Assembly: GCF_000023825.1 (NCBI RefSeq)
Contig: NC_013061.1
Span: 3,844,001 to 3,908,000 of the forward strand
Source of the DNA: Pedobacter heparinus DSM 2366
GTDB taxonomy: Bacteria > Bacteroidota > Bacteroidia > Sphingobacteriales > Sphingobacteriaceae
Length of the DNA: 64,000 nucleotides
Reading direction: 5' to 3'
The position numbers and the translations under genes are program-made. This document shows, piece after piece, positions 63,039 to 64,000 of this stretch; position 1 is the stretch's first letter, and each line of letters begins with the position of its first letter. The notes under the pieces are model-generated. The model did not search any database and had not been told where the DNA came from. It saw only the letters and a list, made by a program, of their open reading frames with translations.

Positions 63039-64000
63039 ATGAGCAAAATTGGAATTAACGGCTTTGGCCGTATCGGCAGACTGGTTTTTAGGGCTGCTTT
63101 AAAAAGAGGATTAGACATAGTCGCAATTAATGACCTGGTTGAGCCTGATTACATGGCTTATATGTTAAAATACGATTCTACACATGGTCGTTTTGATGGA
63201 ACAATTGCTGTTGAAAACGGACATCTTGTAGTGAATGGAAAAACGATACGCATTACAGCAGAAAGAGATCCCGCAAATTTGAAATGGAATGAAGTGGGTG
63301 TGGAAACTGTAATCGAATCTACCGGTTTATTTTTAACCCGTGCTGATGCTGAAAAACATATCGCTGCCGGTGCGAAGAGAGTGGTATTCTCTGCTCCTGC
63401 AAAGGACGCCGACATCCCTACTTATGTAATGGGTGTAAACCATCATAAATTAACTGCTGATCAAACTATTGTTTCAAACGCATCTTGTACCACTAACTGT
63501 TTGGCACCTATTGCTAAGGTATTAAATGATAACTTCGGTATTGTTGAAGGCCTGATGAGCACAATTCATGCGGTTACTGCAACTCAAAAAACAGTAGACG
63601 GTCCTTCTGCGAAAGACTGGAGAGGTGGCCGCGGTGGTTTTTCTAACATCATCCCTTCTTCAACTGGTGCTGCTAAAGCAGTAGGTATGGTTTTACCGGA
63701 ACTAAAAGGTAAATTAACCGGTATGTCGTTCCGCGTTCCTGTTGCTGATGTTTCTGTGGTAGATTTAACTGCACGTTTAGAAAAACCAGCTACTTATGAG
63801 CAAATCAAAGCAGCTATGAAAGCCGCTTCTGAAGGTGAACTTAAGGGTGTTCTTGCTTATACCGATGAAGAAGTTGTTTCTTCTGATTTCATCGGAGATG
63901 ACCACGCTTCAATATTTGATGCAAAAGCAGGTATTTCATTGAATGATAACTTCGTAAAAGTAGTTTCATGGTATGATAACGAATGGGGCTATTCTTCTGC
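63039..64000 (+). CDS. gapA: glyceraldehyde-3-phosphate dehydrogenase, 3' end outside the window
   Basis: The first 320 codons are present and the end is cut by the window. The protein oxidises glyceraldehyde 3-phosphate in glycolysis. It shows the NAD-binding start IGINGFGRIGRLVFR (4-18), the catalytic Cys150 in SNASCTTNCLAP, and the later GRGGFSNIIPSSTGAAKAVG and WYDNEWGYS. The ATG at 63039 lies nine bases after the kinase-like gene, which makes pfkA, the kinase paralogue and gapA one probable operon. Confidence 0.97.
   Translation, partial: MSKIGINGFGRIGRLVFRAALKRGLDIVAINDLVEPDYMAYMLKYDSTHGRFDGTIAVENGHLVVNGKTIRITAERDPANLKWNEVGVETVIESTGLFLTRADAEKHIAAGAKRVVFSAPAKDADIPTYVMGVNHHKLTADQTIVSNASCTTNCLAPIAKVLNDNFGIVEGLMSTIHAVTATQKTVDGPSAKDWRGGRGGFSNIIPSSTGAAKAVGMVLPELKGKLTGMSFRVPVADVSVVDLTARLEKPATYEQIKAAMKAASEGELKGVLAYTDEEVVSSDFIGDDHASIFDAKAGISLNDNFVKVVSWYDNEWGYSS

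Noticed and set aside
1..64000. Search for CRISPR arrays, tRNA genes, insertion sequences and phage genes
   Set aside because: I saw no regular repeat-spacer pattern, transposase, integrase or capsid text, and no tRNA-like cloverleaf in the gaps read by eye; a tRNA scan could still find one.

Overview
The window reads as a chromosomal stretch of a member of the Bacteroidota, most likely a Pedobacter-like member of the Sphingobacteriaceae. Supporting signs are a SusC/SusD pair, gliding-type ABC transporter genes (GldA and a GldF-like permease), many Bacteroidetes-type lipoproteins and outer-membrane beta-barrels, TAnnTTTG-like -7 elements instead of sigma70 boxes, frequent TTG/GTG starts, and a fumarate reductase-like succinate dehydrogenase. 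The genus is an inference from gene content. I saw no rRNA, tRNA, CRISPR array, transposase or phage gene.

Layout. 1-8.7 kb: variable cell-envelope genes (lipoproteins, two related beta-barrels, two paralogous LuxR-type regulators around an RHS-like lipoprotein) lying between a GldF-like permease and GldA. 8.8-10.3 kb: glycyl-tRNA synthetase. 10.3-27.7 kb: a sialoglycan utilisation locus. Nine genes run in one direction: SusC, SusD, N-acetylneuraminate lyase, NanM-like kelch protein, MFS transporter, sialidase, two-domain sialate O-acetylesterase, N-acylglucosamine 2-epimerase and GH20 hexosaminidase. They are divergent from a GntR/FCD regulator. A GH109-like oxidoreductase-fold glycosidase follows the regulator. 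A palindrome of the form ATGT-N3-ACAT lies in front of both susC and the GH109-like gene, and a half site abuts the regulator start, so all three units probably form one regulon.

28.0-30.7 kb: a large catalase preceded by an ankyrin protein. 30.7-36.7 kb: an apparent operon of porin, DASS-type dicarboxylate carrier and succinate dehydrogenase C, A and B. 37-41.2 kb: small membrane, CAP-domain, LTA-synthase-like and GtrA proteins. 41.3-50.5 kb: aromatic amino acid catabolism (long phenylalanine hydroxylase, fumarylacetoacetase-type hydrolase, homogentisate dioxygenase, 4-hydroxyphenylpyruvate dioxygenase) with a Dcu-type C4-dicarboxylate carrier.

50.6-59.1 kb: mixed housekeeping and envelope genes (YihY, PorT-like barrel, 7TM histidine kinase, TPR protein, riboflavin synthase, biotin carboxylase, threonine aldolase). 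59.4-64 kb: a sugar-kinase and glycolysis cluster. It holds a BadF/NagK-like kinase, a degenerate Nudix regulator, phosphofructokinase, a second kinase paralogue with an altered phosphate-binding loop, and gapA, which is cut by the window end.

How it fits together. The sialic acid route would give GlcNAc after lyase and epimerase, and no GlcNAc kinase is in that operon; the kinase at 59.4 kb is a candidate. Tyrosine and phenylalanine breakdown gives fumarate, which links to the C4-dicarboxylate carriers and the Sdh operon. No step here has been tested; functions come from family recognition and visible motifs.
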